Source: Meloidogyne chitwoodi
Taxonomy: Eukaryota; Nematoda; Chromadorea; Rhabditida; Meloidogynidae
Assembly (NCBI GenBank): GCA_015183035.1
Contig: JACZZP010000007.1
Coordinates: 1,116,001-1,180,000 of the forward strand
Length of the DNA: 64,000 bases
Direction: 5' to 3'
The position numbers were made by a program, and so were the translations under genes. Shown piece by piece: positions 1 through 10,868 of this stretch. Positions within the stretch are counted from its first letter, which is position 1, and each line of letters begins with the position of its first letter. The notes under the pieces are model-generated. The model ran no database searches, was not told the DNA's origin, and worked only from the letters and a program-made list of their open reading frames with translations.

Positions 1-216
1 AACTGCTTCTAATTCTTTCAAGAAATTCAACCAAAGTTGATTTTTTTCATCTAAAGTCATTAGCATTTTCTGAATGCTTTTTCCATCATTAATCAATGAT
101 TCTTTTTCATCATTATCTATTTCATTCTTTTTTAGAATTTTTTCAGCACTTTCTAATCTGTTTCTTAAACGTTTCAAGACAGGTCCTATCATTGCTTTGT
201 AAGGTCCTGACATCAT
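1..216 (-). CDS. LTR retrotransposon gag-like protein, N-terminal fragment
   Basis: A minus-strand frame open for 72 codons runs from an ATG at 214-216 out of the window. The translation is lysine- and glutamate-rich and predicted helical; it begins MMSGPYKAMIGPVLKRL. This start resembles the gag N-termini of nematode BEL/Pao-type retrotransposons. The assignment leans on context: a primer-binding site and a TG...CA-bounded LTR lie upstream at the expected distance. Only the start of the protein is in the window, so pol domains and integrity cannot be judged. It could also be an unrelated coiled-coil protein. Family assignment is tentative. Confidence 0.45.
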   Translation of the reverse strand, partial: MMSGPYKAMIGPVLKRLRNRLESAEKILKKNEIDNDEKESLINDGKSIQKMLMTLDEKNQLWLNFLKELEAV

Positions 217-239
217 TAACTTTTTATTTCTTAATTCAA

Positions 240-470
240 TTTCGAAAATATTCTGTAAAATTCCAATACAAGTATTCTATTCAATTTTCAATACAAATAT
301 TCTTTTTCTAATTTATTTTCTGATACAAGTATTCAATTTCTAATACGAGTATTCTTTGACACAATTATCTTTTAAATTGCTACTACCAGTATTCTTTAAA
401 TACAATATTCAATTTCAATAAATTTTTCAAATTTATTTTCCAATTCAAATACAATTCAATACACGTTTAA
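240..470. repeat. Degenerate short repeat in the retrotransposon leader
   Basis: Imperfect copies of a unit like AATACAAGTATTCAATTT recur between the primer-binding site and the gag start. They look like a degenerate tandem repeat in the 5' untranslated leader. No coding sense is visible. Confidence 0.5.
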
Positions 471-493
471 AAATACTTTTACAGAATCGTTAA

Positions 494-506
494 CTACGGG
501 GCTCCA
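494..506 (-). other. Putative retrotransposon primer-binding site
   Basis: On the minus strand the sequence TGGAGCCCCGTAG lies 5 bp inside the inner end of the LTR. A TGG start just after the LTR is the usual form of a tRNA-complementary primer-binding site. I cannot name the tRNA without a search. Confidence 0.5.
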
Positions 507-511
507 CTTTT

Positions 512-827
512 TGTTGCGAAACAAAAAATAAAAAACAAATAATCTTTCTTTTTCAAAATTTATTTCCTTTTTTTTAAAATACAATTTAAAGAACGAGAAG
601 CTTATTTAAGAGAAAAAATATAACATCTTAAATATAGAAAAAAAGAAGGCGTATTTAAAAAGTACATAAATATAATCACCAAATATTTTTCATAAAAAAG
701 GGCGTACTTAACAATTAAAGTAGAGAAAAATAAAAATACCAAAAAAAGAATTTAAAATCATCTTTTTTACAAAAAGATGATTAATGGAAAGAAAAATAAA
801 AAATTAAAAATGTCGCATTTAGCGACA
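512..827 (-). repeat. Long terminal repeat (5' LTR of a minus-strand retrotransposon)
   Basis: The segment reads TGTCGCTAAATGCGAC at its outer end and ends TTTCGCAACA on the minus strand, so it has TG...CA termini, followed by a primer-binding site and a gag-like start. The outer end contains a small palindrome, TGTCGC...GCGACA. The partner LTR is outside the window, so the pair cannot be compared. Confidence 0.5.
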
Positions 828-881
828 ATAATTAAATATATATTTATTTAATTAAAATAAATAATCTAATTAATTTATTAG

Positions 882-2487
882 TTTGTCAACAAAGTATTTT
901 TTATACAACACAACAAGTTAGTGGTATTGATATTTTAAAATCATATACACATTTTGCTGTTGTCGTTTCTGTTGATCAATGTGCAAGAACATGTCATGAA
1001 TTTAATTGTGATGTAAAAATAAATAAAATTTTAAAAATTTAATTAATTTAATTAACAAGATTGCAATTTTGGATCCAAATACTAGACATTGCCAATTTAA
1101 GTAATTAATTAATTTATTTATTTTAATTAAAAACATTTAAGTCCTTCAACATCTTTTCGTTTATCATCTGAATGTCCTCAATGGCCTAATCAATTATTTA
1201 AGTAAATAATTAATTAAAATAATATTTTAATTTAAAAATTTAGAAATAATGTAGTATTAGGTACTGAACTTATTAAAATTCAATGTATAACATGTCAGAG
1301 GAAAAAAAGTAAAAATATTTAATTTATTTATATTTAAAATAAATATATTTTAAAATAATAAATATTTTAAGAAAATATATTCTCACATAAATTATTTTAA
1401 ATATTTATTTTTAAATTAAATTATTATTTATAAATATTTATTTTTTTAAGAAAAAATAATATTTTTGTCAAATAATCCACAACAATCATTATCATCTTCT
1501 TTTACTAATAATATACCTTCTCCTGGTTTTAATAGTCAACAACAAACTTTTGTTGTTTTAATTTTCATTTTTTAATTAATTTTTTATTTTTAAAGAATTT
1601 ACGTCGTCCACAACAAGAACAACAATTTTCTCAATTTAATGGAAATAATAATAATAATAAAAATAATAATGAAATAATACAACGGTAAATATTTAAATTA
1701 AATTATTAATAATTAAAAAAATATTTAAATAATTAAACATCAGAACATTTTTTTTAATTATTTTATTTATTTTTAAAAATTTAAAAATAATATTTATATT
1801 TTTTTAAATTCTTTACAGTGTTGCAAATGCTGCAAAAATATTAAATATTAACAATAATAATAATTTTGGAACAAATCCTCTTATTCGTCCAACTATTAAA
1901 TTATTGGGTAAAAAGACAGAATTACGTGATGGATTTAATAAATTTAATCGGTTTTTTTTAATTAAAAAAATTAATTTAAATTATTATTATTTTGACATAA
2001 TTTTATTTATTTTTAATATTTTATTAATTAATTAAAAAATAATTATTTTTAAAGAAAGTCTGTAGAAGATTATTTTGATTTTGAAAATAAAAACAATAAT
2101 TCTACTATAAATGAAAAACAAAAACAAAAAATAAAAGAAGTAACCTCATGGCGTGAAGGACATCCACAAGGCTTGAAATAATTTAAAAAAATAAGTAAAT
2201 ATAATATTTTTTTAATTTTCAGGAGAAGGTTTTTCTCCACTAAAAATAAATCCTTTAAGAAATTGGAGAAGACCTTTACCAATAAAAAATAATTTTGGAG
2301 AAGATAATACTCCTTTAGCACCTTTACAACCTATTTTTCATTCTACAGAGAGTTTATTACTGTAAATATTTATTTAAATTAAATTAAAATAAAATAAATA
2401 TTTTTAAATTTAAAAAGTAAAAGAATAGATGGAGGAATAACTACAGCTAATGAATTAAGAAGAAGAACAAAAAGAGAAAAAAAATAA
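882..2487 (+). CDS. PAN/apple-domain protein, 3' part of a multi-exon host gene
   Basis: A series of short exons with GT/AG borders and TTTAG-like acceptors can be read on the plus strand. The first two visible exons (from about 882 and 1061) encode CQQSIFY..., DQCARTCHEFNCD and then DPNTRHCQF, the cysteine spacing of a PAN/apple module; such modules bind protein or carbohydrate in nematode secreted and cuticular proteins. Later exons (about 1450-2487) are rich in Asn and Gln, carry a cysteine pair CITCQRKK, and end in a basic tail RRRTKREKK before a TAA. The 5' exons would lie left of 882, but an LTR element sits there. I infer an extracellular host protein. Exon borders are by eye and no full-length check was possible. 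Confidence 0.5.
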
Positions 2488-3870
2488 TTTAAATTAAAAT
2501 AAAATAATTGGTTAGTAAATATTTAAATTTTATTTAAAAATTAATTTTTAGTTAATAAAAAAAGAAAGAAAATTGTTAAATAGATTTTTTGATTTATTTT
2601 TTATTTTAATTTTATAAATAAATTTAATTATTTATTAATAGAATATAAGGATATTATTTCTTTTTATTAATTTTTTAAGGAAAATAATAATAAAAAAGTA
2701 TATTTATTATTTAAATAATATCTTTATTTATTATTTTCTTTTTTTAGCTTTTTATATTTTTTTAACCTTTAAATATAATTAATAGTAATATATATATTTT
2801 CTAATTATTAGATTTTTTATTTCATGAATAACTTTTTAATCTTTACCCTATTATTTTTTTATATTTTTTTCCTTATTTTTTTTGCTAATTCACTTTCTTT
2901 TTTTTTTAAATGTTTTTTATTTATTTTTTATTTTGTTGGCAACACCACACTCTTAATATATTTATTTTATTTAAATAAAAAAGAAGGTTCAATCATCTAA
3001 AATTTATTTTTTATATTATGACTATTTAAAAGCTCTTTTATTTAAATAAATAATTTTAAGAAAATGTCACACGCTAATTTATAAAAATGAAAGAAAAAAT
3101 AAATTGTTTTTTTAAATAAATATATACTTTTAATTATTTTATTTTTAAATTCTTTCTTTTCCTAATATTTGATATTAATTTTAACTTGAAATCCTCTAAT
3201 GATAATCCTTTTTTAGAGAGTAATATTTATAAAATTTATTAAAAAAAAATATTTTCTAATTTTTTAGAATAAAGAAAAAGCAATCTTTGTTTTATGATGC
3301 TCTAAAAAATAACAAAAATAATTATTTTTAAGCATAAAGTTTTGTGAAAGTAAAAAAAAATTTAAACTATCAAAATATAATATAATCTTTTTTATTAAAT
3401 AAAAGTTTAATTTTAAAATGTTTTATAAAAATATATAAATATATTTATTTATTTATTTAATTATTTAATTATATTTAAATTAATTTTTTAAATTTTAATA
3501 TTTAATTTATATTTTCAATTAATTTTAAATTAATTATTTAATTACATTATTTTATTTTATTTTATTTATTTTTTTTACCTTTTTATCAATCTTTTGCTTC
3601 CTATTTTTGTATTTAAAAAGCAAGTTTTTGTTAATTATTCACTTTTTTTTCATTGAAAATTTTATTTTATTTTTGTAAGAAATTAAGAGTTTTTATTTAA
3701 TTGATAGTTTATTTTATATAATAAATTATATTTTATTTTTATTTAAAATAATTAAAAATAAAAAAGTAAAATGCTATTTTAAATTAATTATTAAATTACA
3801 AATAAATTAATTATTATATTTTAATAATTCCAAATATTACTAAAAAATATAATTTTTATTTATTTATACA
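2488..3870. other. AT-rich intergenic DNA
   Basis: Homopolymer-rich sequence with no convincing exon, RNA gene or repeat on either strand. It separates the end of the PAN-domain gene from the Helitron 3' terminus. Confidence 0.6.
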
Positions 3871-3909
3871 CTAGCGGAGTAGGCCGCCTATCGGCGGCCT
3901 TCTTCGCTA
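3871..3909 (-). terminator. Helitron 3' terminal hairpin and CTAG end
   Basis: Perfect 7-bp arms GGCCGCC and GGCGGCC surround a 4-nt loop. The hairpin is followed on the minus strand by seven bases and CTAG at 3871-3874. A second, outer inverted pair (GCTAGCG with CGCTAG) flanks it. In Helitrons this structure terminates rolling-circle strand transfer. Confidence 0.85.
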
Positions 3910-4314
3910 GCAAAATCACACAAACTTTAAATCTTAACAATAAAAATATACAAACATTTGCAAAGAATAAAACAAAAACTCAAAAACATACAAAACACAA
4001 AACATCAATAAGAACATTCGAACATCAAAAAATATATAAACTTAGACAAAAATAAGAATCTATTAAAACTTTAAACAAAACCTTAATAAACTTAAATTAT
4101 AAAGTTGAAAAAAACAAATACAAAAACATTTTATTTAAAACAAAATAAATATACAATTAAAGTGATACAATAATAAAAGGTATAAACAAAAGGAAGGTAT
4201 ATATATGTTGTAAATGTATAATAAATATATTAAATAAAAAAATTTCAATACTTCTAATCTTTATCTCTATAACTCGCGTATGAAAATACGCCTATTTTTC
4301 TCAAAAAACTAAGC

Positions 4315-7300
4315 TCAGTCTCTTTCATCTAAAATTTCTTTATAAACTACATTCTTGACCTTTCGATCACTATTACTATTATCTAATTTAACTTTTATCA
4401 TATTCCAAGATCTAGCTCTCGAAAGAGCCACATACAATTGTCCATGTCCGAAGACCTCTTTTCTTAAATCTATTCCAACTCTCTCAAGGGTTTGTCCCTG
4501 AGCTTTATTAATCGTCATAGCAAAAGCTAGCACCAATGGGAATTGGTGTCTATGCAAATCAAACGGGTATTCCTCGGAACAACAAAGTGTTATTCGAGGT
4601 ATATACGCAGTTTGACCTGCCTTATCTCCAGTCAGAATCCTACAAACAATTAAGTTTGTATTCATCTCCTCAACTCTCATTCTTGTCCCATTACAGAGAC
4701 CTTTTTCTATATTCAAATTTCTAATTAACATAACAACTGCATTTCTCTTTAACTTTAGCTCATGCACTGAAAAACCATTAGGTCTCAGCGCATTCAAATA
4801 CTCATCTAAATACTCATTAACACGCTGTCGATTTTCATCTTCAGCGTGGTCAATGCTAGTATACAAAATCTCTTTTCCAGGTAACATTTCTAATACTTTA
4901 GTATTTATCTCAAATACATCTATATTCTTTGGTGCTAAAATGGCACTATTGGCCATTTCATCAAAATTCTCAGAATCAATACTATGAGCAAAAATCTCTT
5001 CGGCTAAATCACCGAAACTAATACACTCGGATGGTAATATAATGGAATCATTTTCATCATTCCATTTACCATTCCCTATTTCTATCAAATCTCTTGCAAA
5101 TTCTTGCTCTGTTTCCAGAGCTCTCATATTTCTAGATAACTTGTATTTCTTTGAAATACTCCAATACTCGCTTCTCTTAATGGTCGAATTGACCACCTCT
5201 GATCTCGTGGCATGTTTCTGAATTGGTAGGGTTTGACGAAAGTCACCCGTCCAAAGCATTACTTTACCACCAAATACTATATCATTATTCATGATCTCTT
5301 TTAACTTTTCATCTAGTGTTCTCAATGCACGCTTATTTATCATAGGCGCTTCATCGCATATGAACACCTCGGTTTCTTTCAATTCAATCCATGCCTTATT
5401 TCTAGGGCCAATGTTCGAATTGCTCATATCTAATGCTAATCCAAATCTATTATGCAAAGTCCTACCGGCAGGCATCAAAGTAGCTGCCATACCAGTAAAG
5501 GCCATAGTACAAATTTTCTTGTTTTCTCCTCTAAGCATATGAACAATTGTATTGTTCACATGGGTCTTACCTGTTCCACCTGGTCCACTTAAAAAGTAGA
5601 ACGCAGGCTCAAGAACAGGTCTATTAACTCTATTCATAATCTCATCAACTATTAATCTCTGCTCATCATACATAACATTATATGCAGATAAGCCTAATTC
5701 TTTTTCTTCTTTAGCATGGAATGCAGCTTCTACATCCTCCGCTAAATCTATTTGTTCCATGGTAGGAAAATCAGCAAGTGACTTCCCACCCTTTACAATA
5801 CTAATAGCTATTTCTCTATATGCTTTCGCATATGCTAAATCTACAGAAAAATTTCTAATGAAATCTTCTGCTAAAGAATCTCTAAACATCAACCAAAGCT
5901 CCTCCGGTTTTGCCGGATTGCAATGGACTAATATCAAAGCAAAAAAATCTCGCAATTTTCTAGGCATCTCAAAACTAATTGCCTCTTCCAAGGCTTTTTT
6001 CCACTCTTCATCATTTCTAATTAACCCGCGTTCAAGACATGCTTCAGAAAAAGTCGTACAGACCTTAACTAAGCCATCTGAACGCCTAATAGTCTTGAGC
6101 TCTTCATAAGAAGAAGCCCCTCTAACATTCAACAACAAAAGTCGTAGGTGGTACCGCTCTGGTTCTGCCGGTGATACTTTAACCATTCGACCAATTGCGT
6201 TAAAATGTTTCTTACGCTCATTCCATATACCTTTACTAAAGCAAAACTTTTCAGGCAACTGATGGTACAGTAAAGCCTTAGAAGAATCACTTCTCTTATT
6301 CAAATCAAAATAAGCTAATAACTCAGAACAATTTTTCGTTCTTTCTAATATCTCTTCCTGGGTCATAGACTCATCAAAATAACAAATTTGCTCGCCCTGT
6401 AAATGAACAGGCAGGGCCATAATACTATGACTTCTATCATACATAGGAAGTTCTAAAATTCTCCAGACTGCCTCTTGAGGACAGACATATCTAGCATCTA
6501 TAAACTCTTTAACTTCATCATGATCATTTCTAGTTTCTAATTCTAATCTTGCTCTATCCGGTGGTTTATGAACATACTTGTGCAAGTATTTCACCGAACT
6601 AATGCTATTAACTTTTTCAAGGTTAATGTGGCATCTAAATACTTTCAATAGATAAGGATTGTGAGGTACAACCCATCTATTGTCTAATTCTACTCTGTTT
6701 CCAGAGACTAATACTTCTACTTTTCTACCATCATCAGGTCTGGCGTATAACGTCAAACCTTTCTCTAAGACTAATGTCTTATCTTGAAATGCTTTAGGAT
6801 AACCCTTAGAGCATTTCCTAATACTTTTTCCATTTTCTATAATCTCTTCCATACATGGAGAGTTTGGATTCAAACTTCCGCATGGACCATGAATCATAAA
6901 TCTCTTTACTAAATCAAATAACTCAGTATCTCGTTCTGGTATTCTAGCACTAATACCTCTATTATCAACATCTTCCGATGTCAATAACTTATCCTCTTCG
7001 GAAAGAGTCAAAAGCAAATGAATATGAGGAAGGCCTCTGCCCTGATTTTCCACAGGATACATCCAGGCTATGACACTTCCAAATATCCTCATATTTACTA
7101 TTTGCTGCAAAACAGCCTTTACTTTCAAATAAAACACTCGAACAACCAAATCTGGTCGATCGCTAGATACTTGTTTATCAAACAAATTATTCTCAATCTC
7201 TAACCATCTAGGGTTACATGTCATAGTCAAGAAAAGATCTGGATTTCCAAACCTCCTGACTATGGCCATAGCATCTTGAAAATGCTTCTCAACATATCTA

Positions 7301-8076
7301 GGACTATTTGTCACACTTGGCGGAAGTATTACCTTCCGACCAAGGAGAAAATCTAATTCTCGAGATCTATTTAACATAATGTTATCTATATTCTTATATG
7401 CCTCAGCACATATCTTTTTCTGATTCATACGAATCCATCTCAATCTATCTCCTTCTATTTTCACATACTCATCTACGCAATACTGTTGAAAGAGTTTTCC
7501 TCCATATAAAATAGGATTGAACTCATTTCGTATTGCCAAGCTGTAGCATACATACTGCAGCCTAGTAACTCTTCTAGTACTATTACTCTGCCTCAGCTCT
7601 GGATGCCAACCAAGAGTACCACGCGGATAAAAAAGCGGGTAAGTCATTGGAGTAACCATCGCATCAGCACTATTTAAAATCTTTAACTCTTTTCCATGTT
7701 GTCTTACGACAACCTTTGCATCTGGTACTTCCCCGTCCGCACCGGGTACATACACAGCTGCAACCTCATTAGCTTTTGGTACATTGTACCCTAATCTTCT
7801 ATCTAACTGCCTTCCGGTTTCAAACAAAAGTTTGATCTCAGTTGGCTCTCTATTTTCTAATCTAGCTTTTTCGAATTCAGAAGATTCCTCTTCCTTCATC
7901 ATCATATAAGCCTCAGCAAAAGGATTACTCCTTCTAATTATCTCATACACTGTTCTAAGCAATTCAGGATTAACTCCGGCATTCGCCTTTGTCATTGCCC
8001 TCATTGCCTCAGCAGTATCTACAATGAAGATCTGCCCGTACGCAGGTTCATCGCCTAAATCTGGATTCAATGCCAC
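4315..8076 (-). CDS. Helitron Rep-helicase protein
   Basis: An uninterrupted frame of about 1,250 codons encodes both Helitron enzymes. The Rep (HUH nuclease) part has FLTMTCNPRW, the two-histidine motif GLPHIHLLL (about residue 350) and the two-tyrosine motif KYLHKYVHK (about 495). The PIF1-type superfamily 1B helicase part has Walker A GPGGTGKT (about 829), FICDEAPM, GDFRQTLP, INKAQGQTL and YVALSRARS. All catalytic motifs look intact. The codon at 8074-8076 is GTG, not a credible eukaryotic start. The frame stays open upstream to 8172 and includes GQVYHKLN, matching the conserved block that usually precedes the Rep domain. Coding therefore probably continued upstream, but the frame then enters a minisatellite. 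The N-terminal zinc-binding region is missing or lies in an unseen exon. Confidence 0.9.
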   Translation of the reverse strand: MALNPDLGDEPAYGQIFIVDTAEAMRAMTKANAGVNPELLRTVYEIIRRSNPFAEAYMMMKEEESSEFEKARLENREPTEIKLLFETGRQLDRRLGYNVPKANEVAAVYVPGADGEVPDAKVVVRQHGKELKILNSADAMVTPMTYPLFYPRGTLGWHPELRQSNSTRRVTRLQYVCYSLAIRNEFNPILYGGKLFQQYCVDEYVKIEGDRLRWIRMNQKKICAEAYKNIDNIMLNRSRELDFLLGRKVILPPSVTNSPRYVEKHFQDAMAIVRRFGNPDLFLTMTCNPRWLEIENNLFDKQVSSDRPDLVVRVFYLKVKAVLQQIVNMRIFGSVIAWMYPVENQGRGLPHIHLLLTLSEEDKLLTSEDVDNRGISARIPERDTELFDLVKRFMIHGPCGSLNPNSPCMEEIIENGKSIRKCSKGYPKAFQDKTLVLEKGLTLYARPDDGRKVEVLVSGNRVELDNRWVVPHNPYLLKVFRCHINLEKVNSISSVKYLHKYVHKPPDRARLELETRNDHDEVKEFIDARYVCPQEAVWRILELPMYDRSHSIMALPVHLQGEQICYFDESMTQEEILERTKNCSELLAYFDLNKRSDSSKALLYHQLPEKFCFSKGIWNERKKHFNAIGRMVKVSPAEPERYHLRLLLLNVRGASSYEELKTIRRSDGLVKVCTTFSEACLERGLIRNDEEWKKALEEAISFEMPRKLRDFFALILVHCNPAKPEELWLMFRDSLAEDFIRNFSVDLAYAKAYREIAISIVKGGKSLADFPTMEQIDLAEDVEAAFHAKEEKELGLSAYNVMYDEQRLIVDEIMNRVNRPVLEPAFYFLSGPGGTGKTHVNNTIVHMLRGENKKICTMAFTGMAATLMPAGRTLHNRFGLALDMSNSNIGPRNKAWIELKETEVFICDEAPMINKRALRTLDEKLKEIMNNDIVFGGKVMLWTGDFRQTLPIQKHATRSEVVNSTIKRSEYWSISKKYKLSRNMRALETEQEFARDLIEIGNGKWNDENDSIILPSECISFGDLAEEIFAHSIDSENFDEMANSAILAPKNIDVFEINTKVLEMLPGKEILYTSIDHAEDENRQRVNEYLDEYLNALRPNGFSVHELKLKRNAVVMLIRNLNIEKGLCNGTRMRVEEMNTNLIVCRILTGDKAGQTAYIPRITLCCSEEYPFDLHRHQFPLVLAFAMTINKAQGQTLERVGIDLRKEVFGHGQLYVALSRARSWNMIKVKLDNSNSDRKVKNVVYKEILDERD

Positions 8077-8128
8077 GTTTAATTTGTGGTATACTTGACC
8101 GTATATAAGTAGTAAGTAGTACCAACTT

Positions 8129-8342
8129 GGTGCGGAAAAGGACCTACCAATCCGTTGCTGTTGGAAAAGGGTCTACCATTCTGGTGCTTAAAAGGATCTA
8201 CCAATCCGTTGCTGTTGGAAAAGGATTTACAATTCTGGTGCTTAAAAGGATTTACCATTCTGGTGCTGAAAAGGATTTACCACTCTGGTGCTGAAAAGGA
8301 TTTACCATTCTGGTGCTGAACAGGATTTATCATTTTGGTCCT
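8129..8342. repeat. About 25-bp minisatellite at the Helitron 5' side
   Basis: About eight imperfect copies of a unit like AAAAGGATTTACCATTCTGG plus TGCTG. Some units carry CCAATCCGTTGCTGTT variants. The Rep-helicase frame runs into the array and meets a stop at 8173-8175. Confidence 0.85.
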
Positions 8343-8602
8343 TTTTGTCTCAAAAGAATGACTAGTTTGTTTATTGATTTAACTAAGTAGTGTATTTATA
8401 ACTTATATATGTTATATATATATTATGTTTTTTTATTCAATTTTATTTATTTTAGAAATAAAAATTTAGGTTTTTGGTTCATTTATTTATTTAAATATTA
8501 TATATATATATATATTTGCCATGTGCAGCAGGTTCATTAAAACTAGAACTAATATACAAGGTTTAAATTCAATTAATTAATTTATATTGTTTAAAATTCT
8601 TA

Positions 8603-9320
8603 GTGCCAATTAATCCTCCCGAGAATTTACGCGCTGGAAATGTTACTGAAACCAGCGCAGAAATTCTTTGGGATGCTATTGAATGTGCACCACATCTTGG
8701 TCCAATTATTGGTTATTATTATGAAATTGAAGAAATAGATGGGGGAAATAAAATTCTTGAAAAATCGGCAGTTACAAGAATTTTTCTTGATAAGTTAATT
8801 CCTGGAGTGTTGTATGATATTCGAGTACGCGGAAAAACTCCTAATGGGGAAGGACCATTTTCTGGATTTTTTACATTTATAACACTTCCTGCAGGTATTT
8901 TAATAATTAATTAAATTTAAAATTTTTAAATTAAATTCAAGCTCCTCCGCCGATAACAAAATTTCGTATTATTAAACAAACTGCAAATGAACTTAAAATT
9001 TCATTTTTACACCCACGTCCGCCTAACGGCATTCTTGAACTTTACAAAATCAATATTACTTCAAAAAAAGATTTAAGCTATAATGATATAATAGTTAAAG
9101 CGTCACAATTAAAATATTTAAAAAAGGGTTCTTTAGAAAAATTTTATATTATTACAAACTTAGATCCTGAACAAGAATATGAACTTAAAGTAATTAATTA
9201 ATTATTTTATATACCTATAATTTTTCAAAAGATATCAGCAAAAAATGAAAATATGACAGAATGGGGTGAACCATTAATTACAAAAATTCAACCTGTTCCA
9301 AATGCAAAAGTTTTATAAAT
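8603..9320 (+). CDS. Fibronectin type III domain exons of a host adhesion-type gene (partial)
   Basis: The exon at about 8603-8894 encodes a full FN3 module with PPENLRAGNVTETSAEILWD, a tyrosine-rich centre and GVLYDIRVRGKTPNGEGPFS, preceded by a TTAG acceptor. A second exon from about 8940 to 9190 encodes another FN3-like module (FLHPRPPNGILELYKIN, NLDPEQEYELK), and a short third exon gives SAKNENMTEWGEPLITK. Tandem FN3 modules occur in nematode receptor phosphatases, sidekick/contactin-like adhesion proteins and titin-like proteins; I cannot choose. Upstream exons are not visible because the Helitron and its minisatellite occupy that side. No frame breaks were seen in the modules. The gene may be a live fragment or a remnant. 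Confidence 0.6.
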
Positions 9321-9468
9321 TTAAAATATTTTTTTTTAATTATATTTTAGGAAAATGCTGTCTCTAGTTCTGAAAGTATTAATTTTAAAATTTTATATAT
9401 AATTTATTTAAATAATCAGTTTAATAGAGTATAAAGAGATTTGAAAAATTATATTTCTAAATATTTAG

Positions 9469-10868
9469 TACCAGCTGCTGATTGTATACAGAATTTACCG
9501 GTTACATCGTCTCACTCAGAATTTACTAACTCTGTTGAGAACCAAAATAAACAAGTGCATAAATATGATTTACGGAAGAAAAAAAAAGTATAATTAAAAA
9601 TATATTTAATTTTTGGTACTTTTTGCTTTGTATCCTCTTTTTTTTAAAATTAAAAAAGAGGTTACAAAGTCTATAATTACAAATTTCTTTTGTTTAGATG
9701 AAAAAATTAATACATTGGTAAAAATTCAAAAAAAATGTCGCTGTAAGGAGCATCCAAAGTCAAAATGCCCATTAATCCTTGATAAATATGGAGTATTTAA
9801 TAAATCCGGTGTAAGTTTTATAATAAACTAATATATATCGATAAAAATATATAATAAATATCCATAAAATTAAATAGATGTTAACAAGACAGAAATTTAA
9901 GATATCAAAACATAACGGAAATATGTTATAATATACTACCAAATTTTTTTGGATAAGAGCGATCCCGCACGATGCACGCTTCGGTGTAGCGTCGAGTGGG
10001 ATCGCTTGAGGGCGGCACACATGCACGCTTCGGCGTAGCGTCGAGCTGCCCTCTCATCTACAAAAAATTTGGTAGTATATTATAACATATTTCCGTTATG
10101 TTTTGATATCTTAAATTTCTGTCTTGTTAACATCTATTTAATTTTATGGATATTTATTATATATTTTTATCGATATATATATGGTAGAGCGACACTTCCG
10201 GACCGACATTTCCGGACGCCCACTAAAGCTTACAAAGAAATTTGTTTATTTCCCTCTTTAAAGGATCAATTGGTATAATAATTTATTCAACAACTTTGTA
10301 GCATGGTACTAAATATATATCCAAGTTTTGGACCAGAAGTTTGAGTCCAGAAGCGTTGGTCCGGAAATGTCGGTCCGGAAATGTCGGCCTGCCATATATA
10401 TATATTTATTAATTTTTATTTAAAAAACAGGAAAAAATTTTACCAGATAAGGTAGTTAATGGAAACTGTTTTTGGGTTATTAATCGAATACTCGAAAAAG
10501 AGTATGATGAAAATGACATACCAATCAGGGTAAAGATATTATGGGACGGGTTTGATATTACTGAAGCAGATTGGCAGCCTATCGAAGTACTTAGCAATTG
10601 TATAAACCTTGTTTATTCAGAGGGAGTTAATGATGGTATTATAGATGCTGTAACCCACATTACTGATGAATTGGAAAATGAGAAAGTCAAAAATATTTTA
10701 AAAATTTATGAATCAGAAAATCCAGAAATTAATCTTAAATATGTATTTCCTAAAATATTTGATTCTAATTTATCAAAAAAACCAAATAATATATTAAGTC
10801 GTGCCGAAAGGCAGAAACTACGTAAAAACTTACAGAAAGCGTTCAAATCTGTTGCAAGACAGGCTTAG
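9469..10868 (+). CDS. Chromodomain-like protein gene with an element-loaded intron
   Basis: The last exon (10431-10868, 146 codons, phase 0, TAG stop) encodes a chromodomain-like segment: NCFWVINRILEKEYDE, KILWDGFDITEADWQP and SNCINLVY, then a basic C-terminus. The exon at 9698-9810 ends in phase 0 before GTAAGT and encodes a basic Cys/His stretch KCRCKEHPKSKCP. A possible earlier exon (9469-9587) encodes HKYDLRKKKK but does not join in frame as read; a 9-A run near its end makes an indel plausible. The intron 9811-10430 contains both a foldback element and a small TIR element. Chromodomains read methylated histones, so a chromatin role or a retroelement origin are both possible. Confidence 0.5.
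9831..10180. mobile_element. Foldback element: 119-bp perfect inverted arms around a GC-rich loop
   Basis: Arms at 9831-9949 and 10062-10180 are reverse complements over about 119 bp. The 112-bp loop (9950-10061) is strikingly GC-rich for this region. It holds two near-identical copies of ATGCACGCTTCGG(T/C)GTAGCG, each enclosed by its own inverted pair (GCGATCCC/GGGATCGC and GAGGGC.../...GCCCTC). It lies inside the intron of the chromodomain gene. Confidence 0.85.
10183..10393. mobile_element. Small TIR (MITE-like) element
   Basis: Left end GGTAGAGCGACACTTCCGG... and right end ...GTCGGCCTGCC are inverted copies over about 35 bp, each containing CCGGACCGACATTTCCGGA. The element is 211 bp, has no coding capacity, and sits in an AT-dinucleotide stretch directly beside the foldback element. 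TATATATA-like flanks could be the target duplication but are low complexity. Confidence 0.7.

Larger units (their letters stand above)
3871..8342 (-). mobile_element. Helitron rolling-circle transposon
   Basis: The element's 3' terminus is at 3871: on the minus strand a GC-rich hairpin is followed by TACTCCG and CTAG, then a host T, the canonical Helitron 3' end (CTRR followed by T). The body contains one long Rep-helicase frame. The 5' end (TC after a host A) could not be fixed. The interval is closed here at the end of a 25-bp minisatellite that replaces the expected N-terminal coding region, which suggests 5' truncation or rearrangement. FN3 exons of a host gene follow closely on the right. 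Confidence 0.8.

Noticed and set aside
96..311. 71-codon plus-strand frame at the left edge
   Set aside because: It is antisense to the gag-like frame and its phenylalanine/leucine richness follows from AT-rich composition.
3871..3909. Considered as a bacterial-style rho-independent terminator
   Set aside because: The hairpin followed by CTAG and T and its position after a Rep-helicase gene fit a Helitron 3' end; the genome is eukaryotic.
5291..6109. Open frames on the plus strand inside the Helitron gene
   Set aside because: They are antisense shadows of the long Rep-helicase frame, with no motifs of their own.
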